This document shows, piece after piece, positions 44,241 through 51,751 of a DNA stretch of 64,000 nucleotides. This DNA is from Streptomyces camelliae (GTDB taxonomy: Bacteria > Actinomycetota > Actinomycetes > Streptomycetales > Streptomycetaceae), in NCBI RefSeq assembly GCF_027625935.1, contig NZ_CP115300.1, positions 9,238,001 through 9,302,000 on the forward strand, written 5' to 3'. Below the pieces are notes generated by a model. That model saw nothing but the letters and a program-made list of their open reading frames with translations. It did no database searches and was not told the origin of the DNA. A program made the translations under genes and the position numbers. The stretch's first letter is position 1. Each line of letters opens with the position of its first letter.

Positions 44241-44688
44241 TGTCGGCGTCGGGAAGACGCACGTCGCCCAGGCCCTCGGCCACCAGGCCGTCCGCCAGGG
44301 CGCGAACGTCCGCTTCGCCAAGACCAGCCGCATCCTCGCCGAGCTCGCCGGCGGCCACGCGGACCGCACCTGGGACAGGCGCATGCGCGAACTCATCCGC
44401 CCCGACCTGCTCATCCTCGACGACTTCGCCATGCGCCAGCTGTCCGCCGCCCAGGCCGACGACCTCTACGAACTCGTCTCCGAGCGGCAGGGCCGGTCCC
44501 TGATCATCACCAGCAACAGGGCGCCCAGCGACTGGTATCCCCTCTTCCCCAACCCGGTCGTCGCCGAGTCGCTGCTGGACCGGCTGATCAACTCCAGCCA
44601 CCAGGTCATCATGAACGGCCCCAGCTACCGGCCCAACAAGCGGCCCAAGGGCCCCACCGAGAAGCCGGGCACACCCGCAAACGGCTGA
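44241..44688 (+). pseudogene. istB: IstB ATPase, C-terminal part (interrupted)
   Basis: Resumes exactly where the N-terminal part stopped: GVGKTHVAQALGHQAVRQGA (rest of Walker A), LLILDDFAMRQLSAAQADDL (Walker B) and SLIITSNRAPSDWYPLFPNP (sensor 1), VIMNGPSYRPNKR at the end. With the insert removed, IstB would be about 258 residues, normal for the family. As it stands, the ATPase cannot be made in one piece, so the IS21-like element should be immobile unless the Tn554-like element leaves. Confidence 0.92.
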
Positions 44689-44756
44689 TGCGATCCCGAT
44701 CCGCCACTGTCACAGGTCCTCGCTACTCTCACCGCGTCGAGATCAAGGAGGAGCAG

Positions 44757-45125
44757 GTGCTTGAAGGCGTGCTGATCGCGGAAAGTCTGCGGCTGGGAAC
44801 GGAGTTGGCCGGAGTCCCGCTGCACATCACCAAGATCGCCAGAGTGGAGGTGAACAACGCGGCAGCCGAGCAGCCGCAGCAATGGACTCTCCTGGACTTC
44901 GCCGCCGAAGAGGCCGACGCAGAGCGTCTGGCCGAGCAGCTGGCCGCCTGCCTGGCCCCGACCGGGGGCTGGTATGTCAACTACAACACCACGGCGGAGG
45001 CGTTCGTGGTCTTCGCGGACAAGATCTTCCGCTATCCGCGCAAGGAGGCAGAAGGCCGTCGGCAGGCGCAGGACTACGCGCGCTCCATCGGTATCCCCGA
45101 GCCACAGCTGGACTGGCAGGACTGA
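44757..45125 (+). CDS. Passenger gene of IS21-like element
   Basis: 122 residues from GTG 44757, directly after a very strong AAGGAGG site; an upstream ATG overlapping the istB stop at 44688 is possible but less supported. Contains VLIAESLRLGTELAGVPLHI, EQPQQWTLLDFAAEEADAER and GGWYVNYNTTAEAFVVFADK, then FRYPRKEAEGRRQAQDYARS. Compact alpha/beta protein, unknown family. It ends 78 bp inside the right terminal repeat, so it travels with the element. Confidence 0.7.
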   Translation: MLEGVLIAESLRLGTELAGVPLHITKIARVEVNNAAAEQPQQWTLLDFAAEEADAERLAEQLAACLAPTGGWYVNYNTTAEAFVVFADKIFRYPRKEAEGRRQAQDYARSIGIPEPQLDWQD

Positions 45126-45227
45126 CCTGTCGGGCCCCGCCTCACCAGTGGGGCCCGACCGCTGCTACGGCCACCATCTGGGGAATTACGTGAACACGGG
45201 GGGTGGGGAATCGACTGACCGTCGACA

Positions 45228-45352
45228 GGCAACCGCACCGTGATATCCCGGCCCTGGACCACCGCATGGAAGAAGACACCCCCGTCGATTCGGCTCGACG
45301 TACCCGCACCCGGCTCGTGCTTGGGGGTCTCGGTCCTGGTCACGCGGCTCAC
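45228..45352 (-). pseudogene. N-terminal fragment of the interrupted NB-ARC gene
   Basis: GTG/ATG 45352 overlaps the stop of the preceding gene (ATGA) and encodes a short leader with DGGVFFHAVVQGRDITVRLP. Leaders of this kind (VQGRDITV) stand just before the NB-ARC domain in Streptomyces STAND proteins. The IS21-like end cuts it at 45227. The ATPase core up to Walker B, about 100 codons, is missing on both sides, so part was deleted. Confidence 0.6.
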
Positions 45353-45828
45353 TCCTGCCTCGGCGGCGTGTCGCCGTCCTCAGAAACCGCCGACGCAACG
45401 GGCGGAGGCGAGGTGGTGAAAGTGAAGCCGGAGAAGTCGCGGCCCTGCAGCACCGGCCCGTACTGGGTGCCCCCGCTGACCGTGTTCCGCGTGTCACCCT
45501 CCTCTGCTTGCGTCAGCATCGCCTGCTCGTGCCACCGCTCCAGGCCGCCCCGGAACTCCCCGTCGATCGCCGCCCGCACCGCCAGCGCCGTACTTAACGC
45601 CTGCGCCCGCCCCTCATCAGCCGGGGCCTGCTGCAATGCCACCAGCTCCGGCGCGCCGGAACTCACGACCGGCACCTGACCCGTGTCCGCACCGCACCGG
45701 AACGGCCGCTGCACCAAGGCACTCAGCCCCGACCACGCCTGCCGCCCCAACTCACCGCCGGCGCCGCCCGCCACCGCCACCAGCAACCCAACCGACACTG
45801 GATCCATCAGGATCACCCCCGTACACAC
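45349..45828 (-). CDS. STAND-associated hypothetical protein
   Basis: 159 residues from 45828, or about 152 from ATG 45807 (MDPVSVGLLVAVAGGAGGEL), the more likely start. A hydrophobic glycine-rich N-terminal helix (possible membrane or oligomer helix), then PFRCGADTGQVPVVSSGAPE, ALSTALAVRAAIDGEFRGGL, and NTVSGGTQYGPVLQGRDFSG at the end. This protein type stands directly before NB-ARC/TPR proteins in many streptomycetes and shares the QGRD motif with them. Its partner is destroyed by the IS21-like insertion. Confidence 0.7.
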   Translation of the reverse strand: MCTGVILMDPVSVGLLVAVAGGAGGELGRQAWSGLSALVQRPFRCGADTGQVPVVSSGAPELVALQQAPADEGRAQALSTALAVRAAIDGEFRGGLERWHEQAMLTQAEEGDTRNTVSGGTQYGPVLQGRDFSGFTFTTSPPPVASAVSEDGDTPPRQE

Positions 45829-46061
45829 GCGTTCACTGGAGGGGACACGTTACGAGAAGCCGCGGTTCCCACAAGGTCAATCAGGCCACGGCCCAGACTC
45901 TCTCCTGCTTCCAGTGCAGGGCACGGTGTGTGGGTCGACGGCGTATGGGGTGGGAGCTGGGGGGAGAGCGGTGGGTTGAGGTGGTACGACGGCGCGGGAG
46001 CACAACGTTCGCATGCGTCGCCATCGCGCTGCCAGTCACTGTGGACGGCTACAGGAGGACT

Positions 46062-46550
46062 TCACTCTTCGTGGTCCGAGAGCGTAGCGGTGGGTCTTTC
46101 GCCTCTCTGAGCTTGCTGGATGCGCGCTGCCTCCATGCGTGCCAGGGAGAACAGCATGTGCGGATCGGCCTTGTCCTTGTGGGTGTAAACCACTTCAGCG
46201 GCCACGGTGCCGACGCGCATCACAACGGCAGTGAACGGATCTCCGGTCCACTTGTTGAACCCGGTACGCGCGACGCTGGTATCGCCGACCGTGGGCATCG
46301 AGATCTGGCGGTAACTCGTGTCATTGCTAGAGACGCTTCTGCTCTGATACCCAGCCCGAGCGATCTCCGTGTTCTCGTACGCGGTGATTTCCAAGTAGAC
46401 GTTGCCCGTGTTGTCCGCATTGTTGTACTGCACGTCCGCACGGCTCGTCACTCCCGCACAGGTCGACCCTGGGGGCTTACGGCACGGTGCGTTCTTGGGC
46501 ACGTCGCGGCCGTTGAGGGTTTGCACGCCAGGCTTCCAGCCGATGGGCGG
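46062..46550 (-). pseudogene. Lipoprotein gene, C-terminal part (split by IS3)
   Basis: Leftward from the IS3 end: PIGWKPGVQTLNGRDVPKNA, CRKPPGSTCAGVTSRADVQY, GNVYLEITAYENTEIARAGY and GTVAAEVVYTHKDKADPHML. The pattern of a beta-rich exported protein with a cysteine pair fits the tail of a lipoprotein. Its signal sequence and lipobox are on the other side of the IS3 element at about 47.8-47.9 kb. Confidence 0.7.
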
Positions 46551-46580
46551 GTCTGATGCAGGTTTGGGTGACAGGTTCGG

Positions 46581-47423
46581 TTACGCAGCCTGGAGGGCCG
46601 GTGTGGTCATGACGGTTTCGTATTCGACAGGTGTCAGCCAGCCGAGCGAGGCCTGTCGGCGGCGTCGGTGGTAGGTCCTCTCGATCCAGGTCACGATCGC
46701 GATCCGCAACTCCTCGCGGGTGGTCCAGCTCCGGCGGTCGAGGACGTTCTTCTGCAGCAGACTGAAGAAGGACTCCATGGCCGCGTTGTCGCCGGCCGCC
46801 CCGACTCTCCCTATCGATCCGACCATCCGGTGGCGATCGAGGGCCCGGACGAACTTCCGGGACCGGAACTGCGAGCCGCGATCGCTGTGCAGGATGCACC
46901 CGTCGACGTGTTCCCGTCGGGCCACGGCGTTGTCCAGGGCGGTCACGGCCAGGCGGGACTTCATCCGCGCGTCGATGGAGTAGCCCACGATCCTGTTGCT
47001 GAAGACATCCTTGATCGCGCAGAGGTACAACTTGCCTTCGGCGGTGGCGTGTTCGGTGATGTCGGCGAGCCACAGCCGGTTCGGGCCGGTCGCGGTGAAG
47101 CTGCGGCTCACGAGATCGTCGTGCACCGGCGGGCCGGCCTTCCTGCCCCGGCCACGCTTCTTGCCGAACACGCTCCACCAGTTGTTGTCCCGGCAGATCC
47201 GCCACGCGGTCCGGTCCGCCATCCGAGCCCCGGCACTACGCGCTTCATCGGCCAGGAAGCGGTAGCCGAATTCCGGGTCCTCGCGGTGAGCGTCGAACAG
47301 TGCGTTCGCGCGGTACGCCTCCTCCAGTACGGCGTCGGCCATCGGCTTGTCGAGCCAGCGGTAGTAGGGCTGTCTGGCGAGCTTCAGCACCCGGCACGTC
47401 ACCGTGACGGGCACCCCGTCCAC
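46581..47423 (-). CDS. IS3-family transposase OrfB (integrase core)
   Basis: About 280 residues as an independent frame. Helical front LKLARQPYYRWLDKPMADAV, then HTH_21 (FGYRFLADEARSAGARMADR). The rve integrase core has RLWLADITEHATAEGKLYL (first Asp), CILHSDRGSQFRSRKF (second Asp) and AAGDNAAMESFFSLLQKNVL (Glu). The frame is open upstream to the slippery GGGAAAAGG near 47455, so the working enzyme is an OrfA-OrfB fusion made by -1 frameshift. Confidence 0.93.
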   Translation of the reverse strand: MDGVPVTVTCRVLKLARQPYYRWLDKPMADAVLEEAYRANALFDAHREDPEFGYRFLADEARSAGARMADRTAWRICRDNNWWSVFGKKRGRGRKAGPPVHDDLVSRSFTATGPNRLWLADITEHATAEGKLYLCAIKDVFSNRIVGYSIDARMKSRLAVTALDNAVARREHVDGCILHSDRGSQFRSRKFVRALDRHRMVGSIGRVGAAGDNAAMESFFSLLQKNVLDRRSWTTREELRIAIVTWIERTYHRRRRQASLGWLTPVEYETVMTTPALQAA

Positions 47424-47434
47424 GGCCAGCTCTT

Positions 47435-47776
47435 TTACGAGCGGGTAGATCCTTTTCCCGGCAGATGCGCCTGCGAGAGATATGCCGCGGCCCGGCGCAG
47501 GACCTCGTTCTCCTGCTCCAGCAGCTTGATCCGCCGACGCGCTTCCCGCAGTTCCGCGCTCTCGTGGCTGGTCACCCCGGGCTTGGGCCCGTCATCGATG
47601 TCCGCCCGGCGCATCCACTTCCACAACGTCATCGGGTGGACCCCGAAATCGGTGGCCACCTGCTCGACCGTGACACCCGGGCCGCGGTTCCTCGCGACTC
47701 GCACGACGTCTTGGCGGAACTCTTCCGGATAGGGCTTGGGCACAGCGACATCCTTCCCACCCGCCCTGCAGGGCAA
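47435..47776 (-). CDS. IS3-family OrfA (HTH)
   Basis: About 103-113 residues; the likely start is GTG 47746 (VPKPYPEEFRQDVVRVARNR). Helix-turn-helix GVTVEQVATDFGVHPMTLWK and a leucine zipper (LREARRRIKLLEQENEVLRR). The end overlaps OrfB around the A-rich slippery site (GGGAAAAGG, near 47455), the usual IS3 programmed -1 frameshift. Confidence 0.9.
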   Translation of the reverse strand: MPCRAGGKDVAVPKPYPEEFRQDVVRVARNRGPGVTVEQVATDFGVHPMTLWKWMRRADIDDGPKPGVTSHESAELREARRRIKLLEQENEVLRRAAAYLSQAHLPGKGSTRS

Positions 47777-47810
47777 GCCAGTTCAGATGTCACCCGATCG
47801 TGCATCAGAC

Positions 47811-47914
47811 CCGACCGGTGCCGTGCCACTGCCGCTACAGCCAACCATCGACAGTCCCACAGCGACCAGCATCACCGACGCCCGCACACCTGTCATCATT
47901 AGCTTGCGGTGCAC
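47811..47914 (-). pseudogene. Lipoprotein gene, N-terminal part (split by IS3)
   Basis: GTG 47914 opens a basic start (VHRKLMMTGVR), a hydrophobic run ASVMLVAVGLSMV and GCSGSG with the lipobox Cys, so a secreted lipoprotein. After GTAPVGSD the IS3 element begins. The remaining body of the gene is at 46062-46550. Confidence 0.7.
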
Positions 47915-48019
47915 CCGCTGGCCCTCCCCGTACGCCGTTTCCTCCAGAGCATAGATGTCGATCACAGGAGTCCGGGAGGGATCACTCAGCCAACGAAAGC
48001 GGTCTGCCCCTCCAGGGTG

Positions 48020-49087
48020 TCAAACCGTCGGAGGCCGGCTGGTGCGTGCAATGAACGCGGCACGTCCTTCACCCGGCGCACTGCCCCCTGTCTGCGCACT
48101 TGCCGCGGAGACCCAGCAGCGCAGTGACAGGTCGGCCAAGCTCTCGATGAAGTACCGGTCCGCAAGTACGGAGCCCGGAGGATGCACCTCCCGGGCGCTC
48201 ATCCATTCCACCAGCAGCCCGGCAGCGCCCTGCGCCTGGCGGGGCTCGTTCATGGGAGCCCGGGTTTGCCGGCAGCGCGTTGCCCGGGTCCACATTTGAT
48301 CGATGTGATTGAGGACTTCGTCGCGAAGGGCGGTCAGTTCCTCGAAGCTGATGCGAACGAGCTTGTCGAGCCGTTCCTCGGGGGAGGTTTCCTGGTAGCG
48401 GGCCATCTGCGAGGCGTGGCAGACGGCCGCGTAATCCCATACGGCCAGGCAGTCCTCTCCGCCGTCGCAGTCGAGGTCCAGGGCGGCGGCCAGGTCGGCC
48501 ATGAGCGCATGGTCGTCTTCTGGAAGTGCCAGCCTTTCCAGGCCGATCAGGACCGCCAATAGGCGGGCGTTCACCTCTGCGCGCGGCGCGTCCGCGAGGT
48601 CCGGCAGACGCCGGAGGTTGATTCGCATCTGGCGCACTGCCCTGCCGTTCTCGGACAGCGTGATTTTGGCCCTCGCCTCGGCGTTCTCGTACTCGGCGTC
48701 CATCTCAGCAGCCCATTGCGGTGGCACTGCGGCGGCCTCTCGCGCCATGCGATCCTCATGTGTGAAGCGGCGGTCGAAGTACGTGCGCGCGAGAGCGACT
48801 TTCAGTGCGCTTTCCGGGATGTCCGCGCCACTGAAGAAGGCAAGCAGAGCCAGGTCGTCGTACGAGCGCCCGGGACTGGTGTGCCGGGCCAAGGCACAGA
48901 CCAGGTCGCCGGTGCCGGGCGGGTAGACCGCCTCGGTTCCCGCGCCCCCCACGCGCTGGATGTCGGGTCGCGGGATCAGGCCGTGGCGGCGCCAGCGTTC
49001 TAGCTGGTACGCGCTCACCGGGTGGCCGGACGACGCGGCCAGAGACATCAGCTTGAGATCGGCACGACTGGGTGCACTTCGTGACAT
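48020..49087 (-). CDS. MerR-like HTH protein of unknown function
   Basis: 355 residues from ATG 49087. Near residue 20-60 a MerR-type helix-turn-helix and wing is visible (VSAYQLERWRRHGLIPRPDI, then YPPGTGDLVCALAR). The remaining 290 residues are helical (DLALLAFFSGADIPESALKV, LLAVLIGLERLALPEDDHAL, ISFEELTALRDEVLNHIDQM) with no known enzyme motif. Much longer than normal MerR regulators, so probably a regulator with its own large sensor or an HTH-fused effector. It follows the ParA-like gene by 94 nt on the same strand and could form an operon with it, next to the CRISPR array. Confidence 0.6.
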   Translation of the reverse strand: MSRSAPSRADLKLMSLAASSGHPVSAYQLERWRRHGLIPRPDIQRVGGAGTEAVYPPGTGDLVCALARHTSPGRSYDDLALLAFFSGADIPESALKVALARTYFDRRFTHEDRMAREAAAVPPQWAAEMDAEYENAEARAKITLSENGRAVRQMRINLRRLPDLADAPRAEVNARLLAVLIGLERLALPEDDHALMADLAAALDLDCDGGEDCLAVWDYAAVCHASQMARYQETSPEERLDKLVRISFEELTALRDEVLNHIDQMWTRATRCRQTRAPMNEPRQAQGAAGLLVEWMSAREVHPPGSVLADRYFIESLADLSLRCWVSAASAQTGGSAPGEGRAAFIARTSRPPTV

Positions 49088-49181
49088 GAGGAAACGCTAG
49101 CCAGCAGGGCGTTGAAGCTCTCGGGCTCGGCGTGCGGGGGTCAGGGTGTACGAGGAGGACGGAGCCTTGGCTGGTACCTGG

Positions 49182-50114
49182 CTAGCACCAGCGGTCAGTG
49201 ATGGCCTTCGCGGCCTGTTCGACGCCGGGATCCAGTGGGGAATTGGCTAGGGCTTCGGTGTCGTGTGTGCGGTGGTGATGCGTGGCGAGGTCGTAGTCGC
49301 CGACGCGGATGTGTCCCAGGAGAGGGATGCCGGCGGCGGCCATGTCGACCTCGACGAGGCGACTAAAACCTGACACGGGTTCCGCAGCGGGTTGCTTCCG
49401 GCTGCCGGTGATCATCCCGAGGAATGCGGTCGGACGGTGGTAGAGGAACTTCAGGTGCCGCTCGCGCAGGAGCGCCGCGCTCTGCTCCGGCGTGAGGGGG
49501 CGGTCGATGCGTTCCTCCGGTACGGCGCCGTGGCCAAGGGTTTCGGCGACGGGAACGCCGTTGCTCGCGGCGAGCACCACGAAGTGGTCCACAAGATCGC
49601 GTCGCGGCCAAGTCGGTTGGCCCATCAGTACGAGGGCGTCGAAATGGCGGCGTCCCAGCTGCAGGGCGTCCTGCAGTGGGCCTTCGTCAAGGGAGGGACG
49701 ACGAGGATCGGTCGGCGGGTGTGACCACGGCGTGTGCTGCTCCACCAGCAGACCGCCCCGCCCGCGGTCCCTGATGTCGGCCCGCAGCAGGGTGCTGCGG
49801 TGCCCAGGCCACGCCCGCTGCCGCTCTTCGGCTGCCTTGCGTTCCCTGGCCTTGCGCGAGTACAGCCGCAGGTCGGATCCATACGGCTTGTACTTGTGCA
49901 CGAGAAGAACCCGCAGGCCCTGCTGCGCCCATGCGGACGCGATCTGCACCGTGAGCGTGCCCAGTTCGCATTGCTCATCGAAAAGGAACTGCACCACCCG
50001 GCCGTGCCGCGAAGCCGGCACCATGCGGCGACGGACCTGCGTGTAGCGCACACCAGCGGCGTCCTGAGTCTTGCGGGCACGCGCCTTCGGACCGCTTGCA
50101 CCGGATTTGGTCAT
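49182..50114 (-). CDS. ParA/MinD-like protein with degenerate Walker A
   Basis: 310 residues from ATG 50114. The region VVQFLFDEQCELGTLTVQIA, then SAWAQQGLRVLLVHKYKP has the layout of the ParA/MinD deviant Walker A (normally KGGVGKTT before NLA and RVLLIDxDP), but GGVGKT is replaced by EQCELG and the Asp of the switch by HKYKP. Later DALVLMGQPTWPRRDLVDHF and VSGFSRLVEVDMAAAGIPLLG match the ParA fold's Walker B side and GxxIPxxxxV end. It is thus a ParA-fold protein that probably does not bind or cleave ATP. First of two minus-strand genes beside the CRISPR array. Confidence 0.5.
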   Translation of the reverse strand: MTKSGASGPKARARKTQDAAGVRYTQVRRRMVPASRHGRVVQFLFDEQCELGTLTVQIASAWAQQGLRVLLVHKYKPYGSDLRLYSRKARERKAAEERQRAWPGHRSTLLRADIRDRGRGGLLVEQHTPWSHPPTDPRRPSLDEGPLQDALQLGRRHFDALVLMGQPTWPRRDLVDHFVVLAASNGVPVAETLGHGAVPEERIDRPLTPEQSAALLRERHLKFLYHRPTAFLGMITGSRKQPAAEPVSGFSRLVEVDMAAAGIPLLGHIRVGDYDLATHHHRTHDTEALANSPLDPGVEQAAKAITDRWC

Positions 50115-50484
50115 GATGATCGATCTCCGCACCAGGGCCCCCGCTGCCCCGCAGAGTCGATAACGCGCGGGCATGAAAGAAAGGTGCGGGACCATCCCTG
50201 AACCCCACGGGCCCGGTGTCCTTCGCCTGCTGCACGCCGACGCGGGGCACCGGACACAGGCTCACGGCGTGCGCAACCTGCCGCGACCACAACGATAGTG
50301 CTGCCGCATCCCAGCCGGCCTGCGCAACGCCGTACGCCCTGCACGGGGCAGGGGTAGATGGTGTGGTGTCCCGCATCGCTCGGGGCGCTGAGTGGGCGGC
50401 TCGGCCGGGCCCGTACTCTCATCCGGCGGACGTCCTTCGGGGCGATGTCGTGTGAGCTGGGGACGGGGTAGAGGGATGTGCGTG
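50115..50484. other. Spacer upstream of the CRISPR array
   Basis: No well-supported gene. A 79-codon plus-strand frame (50216-50455) with a CxxC pair (LTACATCRDHND) is possible but has no ribosome site. The 3' part, next to the first repeat, would be the array leader if the array is read rightward; it is not A/T-rich. Confidence 0.35.
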
Positions 50485-50623
50485 ATGGATGCGGCGGCCA
50501 AGGAGGCTGCGGTCGCTCGGTTCCTCCGCGAGTACCCGCAGGTAGAGCAAGCTGAATGCGACCACCCCGCACTGATGGGCTGCGCCGATGTCGCCTGGTC
50601 GCAGATTCCTTGCCGGAGGAGTA
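50485..50623 (+). CDS. Possible small ORF running into the CRISPR array
   Basis: ATG 50485, 9 nt after GAGGG, opens DAAAKEAAVARFLREYPQVE, QAECDHPALMGCADVAW, a protein-like sequence with good codon bias. The frame continues into the repeats and ends at 50694, so either the array sits on the 3' end of a gene or the frame is fortuitous within the leader. Confidence 0.3.
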
Positions 50624-51377
50624 GTGGCGGTCGCCCTCCGGGGCGACCGAGGATCGCAACGTCCCGGCCGGGTGGATCAAGACATCCGCGATGATGTGGC
50701 GGTCGCCCTCCGGAGCGACCGAGGATCGCAACGACCGCAAGGGAGCCTGATCAGTGCAGCAGGTGCCCTGTGGCGGTCGCCATTCGGGACGACCGAGGAT
50801 CACAGCGCCTCGACCACGCGGCCGTTGGGCGGCTTCGACCCCGTGGCGGTCGCTCTCCGGAGCGGCCGAGGATCGCAACTCGGGGGAGCAGATGGCGGCG
50901 ACCGACGCGAACGTTTGTGGCGGTCGACCTCCGGGGCGACCGAGGATCGCAACGACGATCAGGAACTCGCTGACCTCATCAAGGCCAAGCTGTGGCGGTC
51001 GCTCTTCGGTGCGGCCGAGGATCGCAACACGACCGAGAGCAGGACCATGCGCACAGGGGAGTGGTGGCGTTCGCCCTCCGGGCGACCGAGGATCGAAACG
51101 CGCTGTACCCGGTCCGTCCCGCCCGCCCGCAGGTAGTGGCGGTCACCCTCCGGGGCGACCGAGGATCGCAACTACTTCGAGAACGCGCCGGGCCACGGCT
51201 TCAAGGCCGGGTGGCGGTCGCCCTCTGGGGCGACCGAGGATCGCAACGTCCGGGACTACGCCGCGCAGTGGACACACCCCCTGGAGTGGCGGTCGCCCTC
51301 CGGGGCGACCGAGGATCGCAACCGGGGCGTGGAGTAGCGCAGGGACGCCGAGGACAACGTGGCGGTCGCCCTCCCGG
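50624..51377 (+). CRISPR. CRISPR array, ten repeats plus a truncated eleventh, no adjacent cas
   Basis: Repeats are 37 nt (one of 36): they start GTGGC, contain GGTCGCCC-TCCG-GGGCGACC (perfect 8-bp stem, 4-nt loop) and end GAGGATCGCAAC. Repeat starts: 50624, 50696, 50770, 50843, 50917, 50992, 51064, 51136, 51211, 51286; the last, at 51359, breaks off after about 18 nt. Spacers are 35, 37, 36, 37, 38, 35, 36, 38, 38 and 36 nt and all differ. The 3' handle (ATCGCAAC, once ATCGAAAC) resembles the ATTGAAAC end of type I/III repeats and sets the direction rightward, with the cut repeat at the trailing end. Repeats 2-9 carry substitutions, several still able to pair. Confidence 0.9.
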
Positions 51378-51751
51378 GAGGGAGGAGAGGGGCGGAACGG
51401 CAGCCCTGCCCTCACGTGGTCGAGGGACGCGCACGCCCCCAGGAGGACACCCGCGCACCGCGCCCCTAGCATGAAATTGCTGTAGGTTCGCATTCGGAGT
51501 GTCCCGTTCCGTTGCAACGACCTGGGTGTTGTCGGGTTGTCTCAGTAATGGGCCACGCCGTCGCGTCTCACAGTCCTGGCCCACCGCATGGTTACAGCCA
51601 CTGCCAGCGGCGGCGCCTGGGTGGGACCGAATCGACGGTGGCGGCGCACGGGTGGTCGCGCACGGCGGAGGAGGCACTCAGCGTCGCCCGAGAACGCTTC
51701 GCCGTTCGCGTACGAGTTCTTCAAACAGCAATGCCCTGAGGTTCGGCGGTG
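51378..51751. other. Spacer between CRISPR array and RNAP-like gene
   Basis: No frame with convincing codon bias or recognisable product on either strand. The part at 51460-51500 is locally A/T-richer (AGCATGAAATTGCTGTAGG) and could hold a promoter. It contains the 3' ends of both the array and the converging RNAP-like operon, but I see no strong terminator hairpin. Confidence 0.4.

Larger units (their letters stand above)
37522..45227 (+). mobile_element. IS21-like element, 7.7 kb including a nested insertion
   Basis: The ends are inverted repeats of 25 bp: TGTCGACGGTCA...ATTCCCCAC at 37522-37546 and its complement at 45203-45227. Further ATTCCCCAC blocks lie just inside both ends (37571-37579 and around 45179-45185), the multiple end sites typical of IS21/Tn7-like transposases. 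Contents left to right: istA, first part of istB, a 4.5-kb Tn554-like insertion, rest of istB, one passenger gene. No target duplication is visible and about 100 codons of the host NB-ARC gene are missing, so a deletion accompanied or followed insertion. Confidence 0.8.
46551..47810 (-). mobile_element. IS3-family insertion sequence
   Basis: About 1260 bp bounded by GTCTGATGCA (46551-46560) and its complement TGCATCAGAC (47801-47810), with further similarity inward (GGGTGACA / TGTCACCC). Carries overlapping orfA and orfB on the minus strand. It sits inside a lipoprotein gene. I could not see a direct target duplication. Confidence 0.85.

Noticed and set aside
50754..51485. A 243-codon plus-strand frame with repeated PPGRPRIAT units
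   Set aside because: The repeat unit is just the translated CRISPR repeat in one frame; unequal spacers shift the frame between units in other places, and there is no ribosome site.
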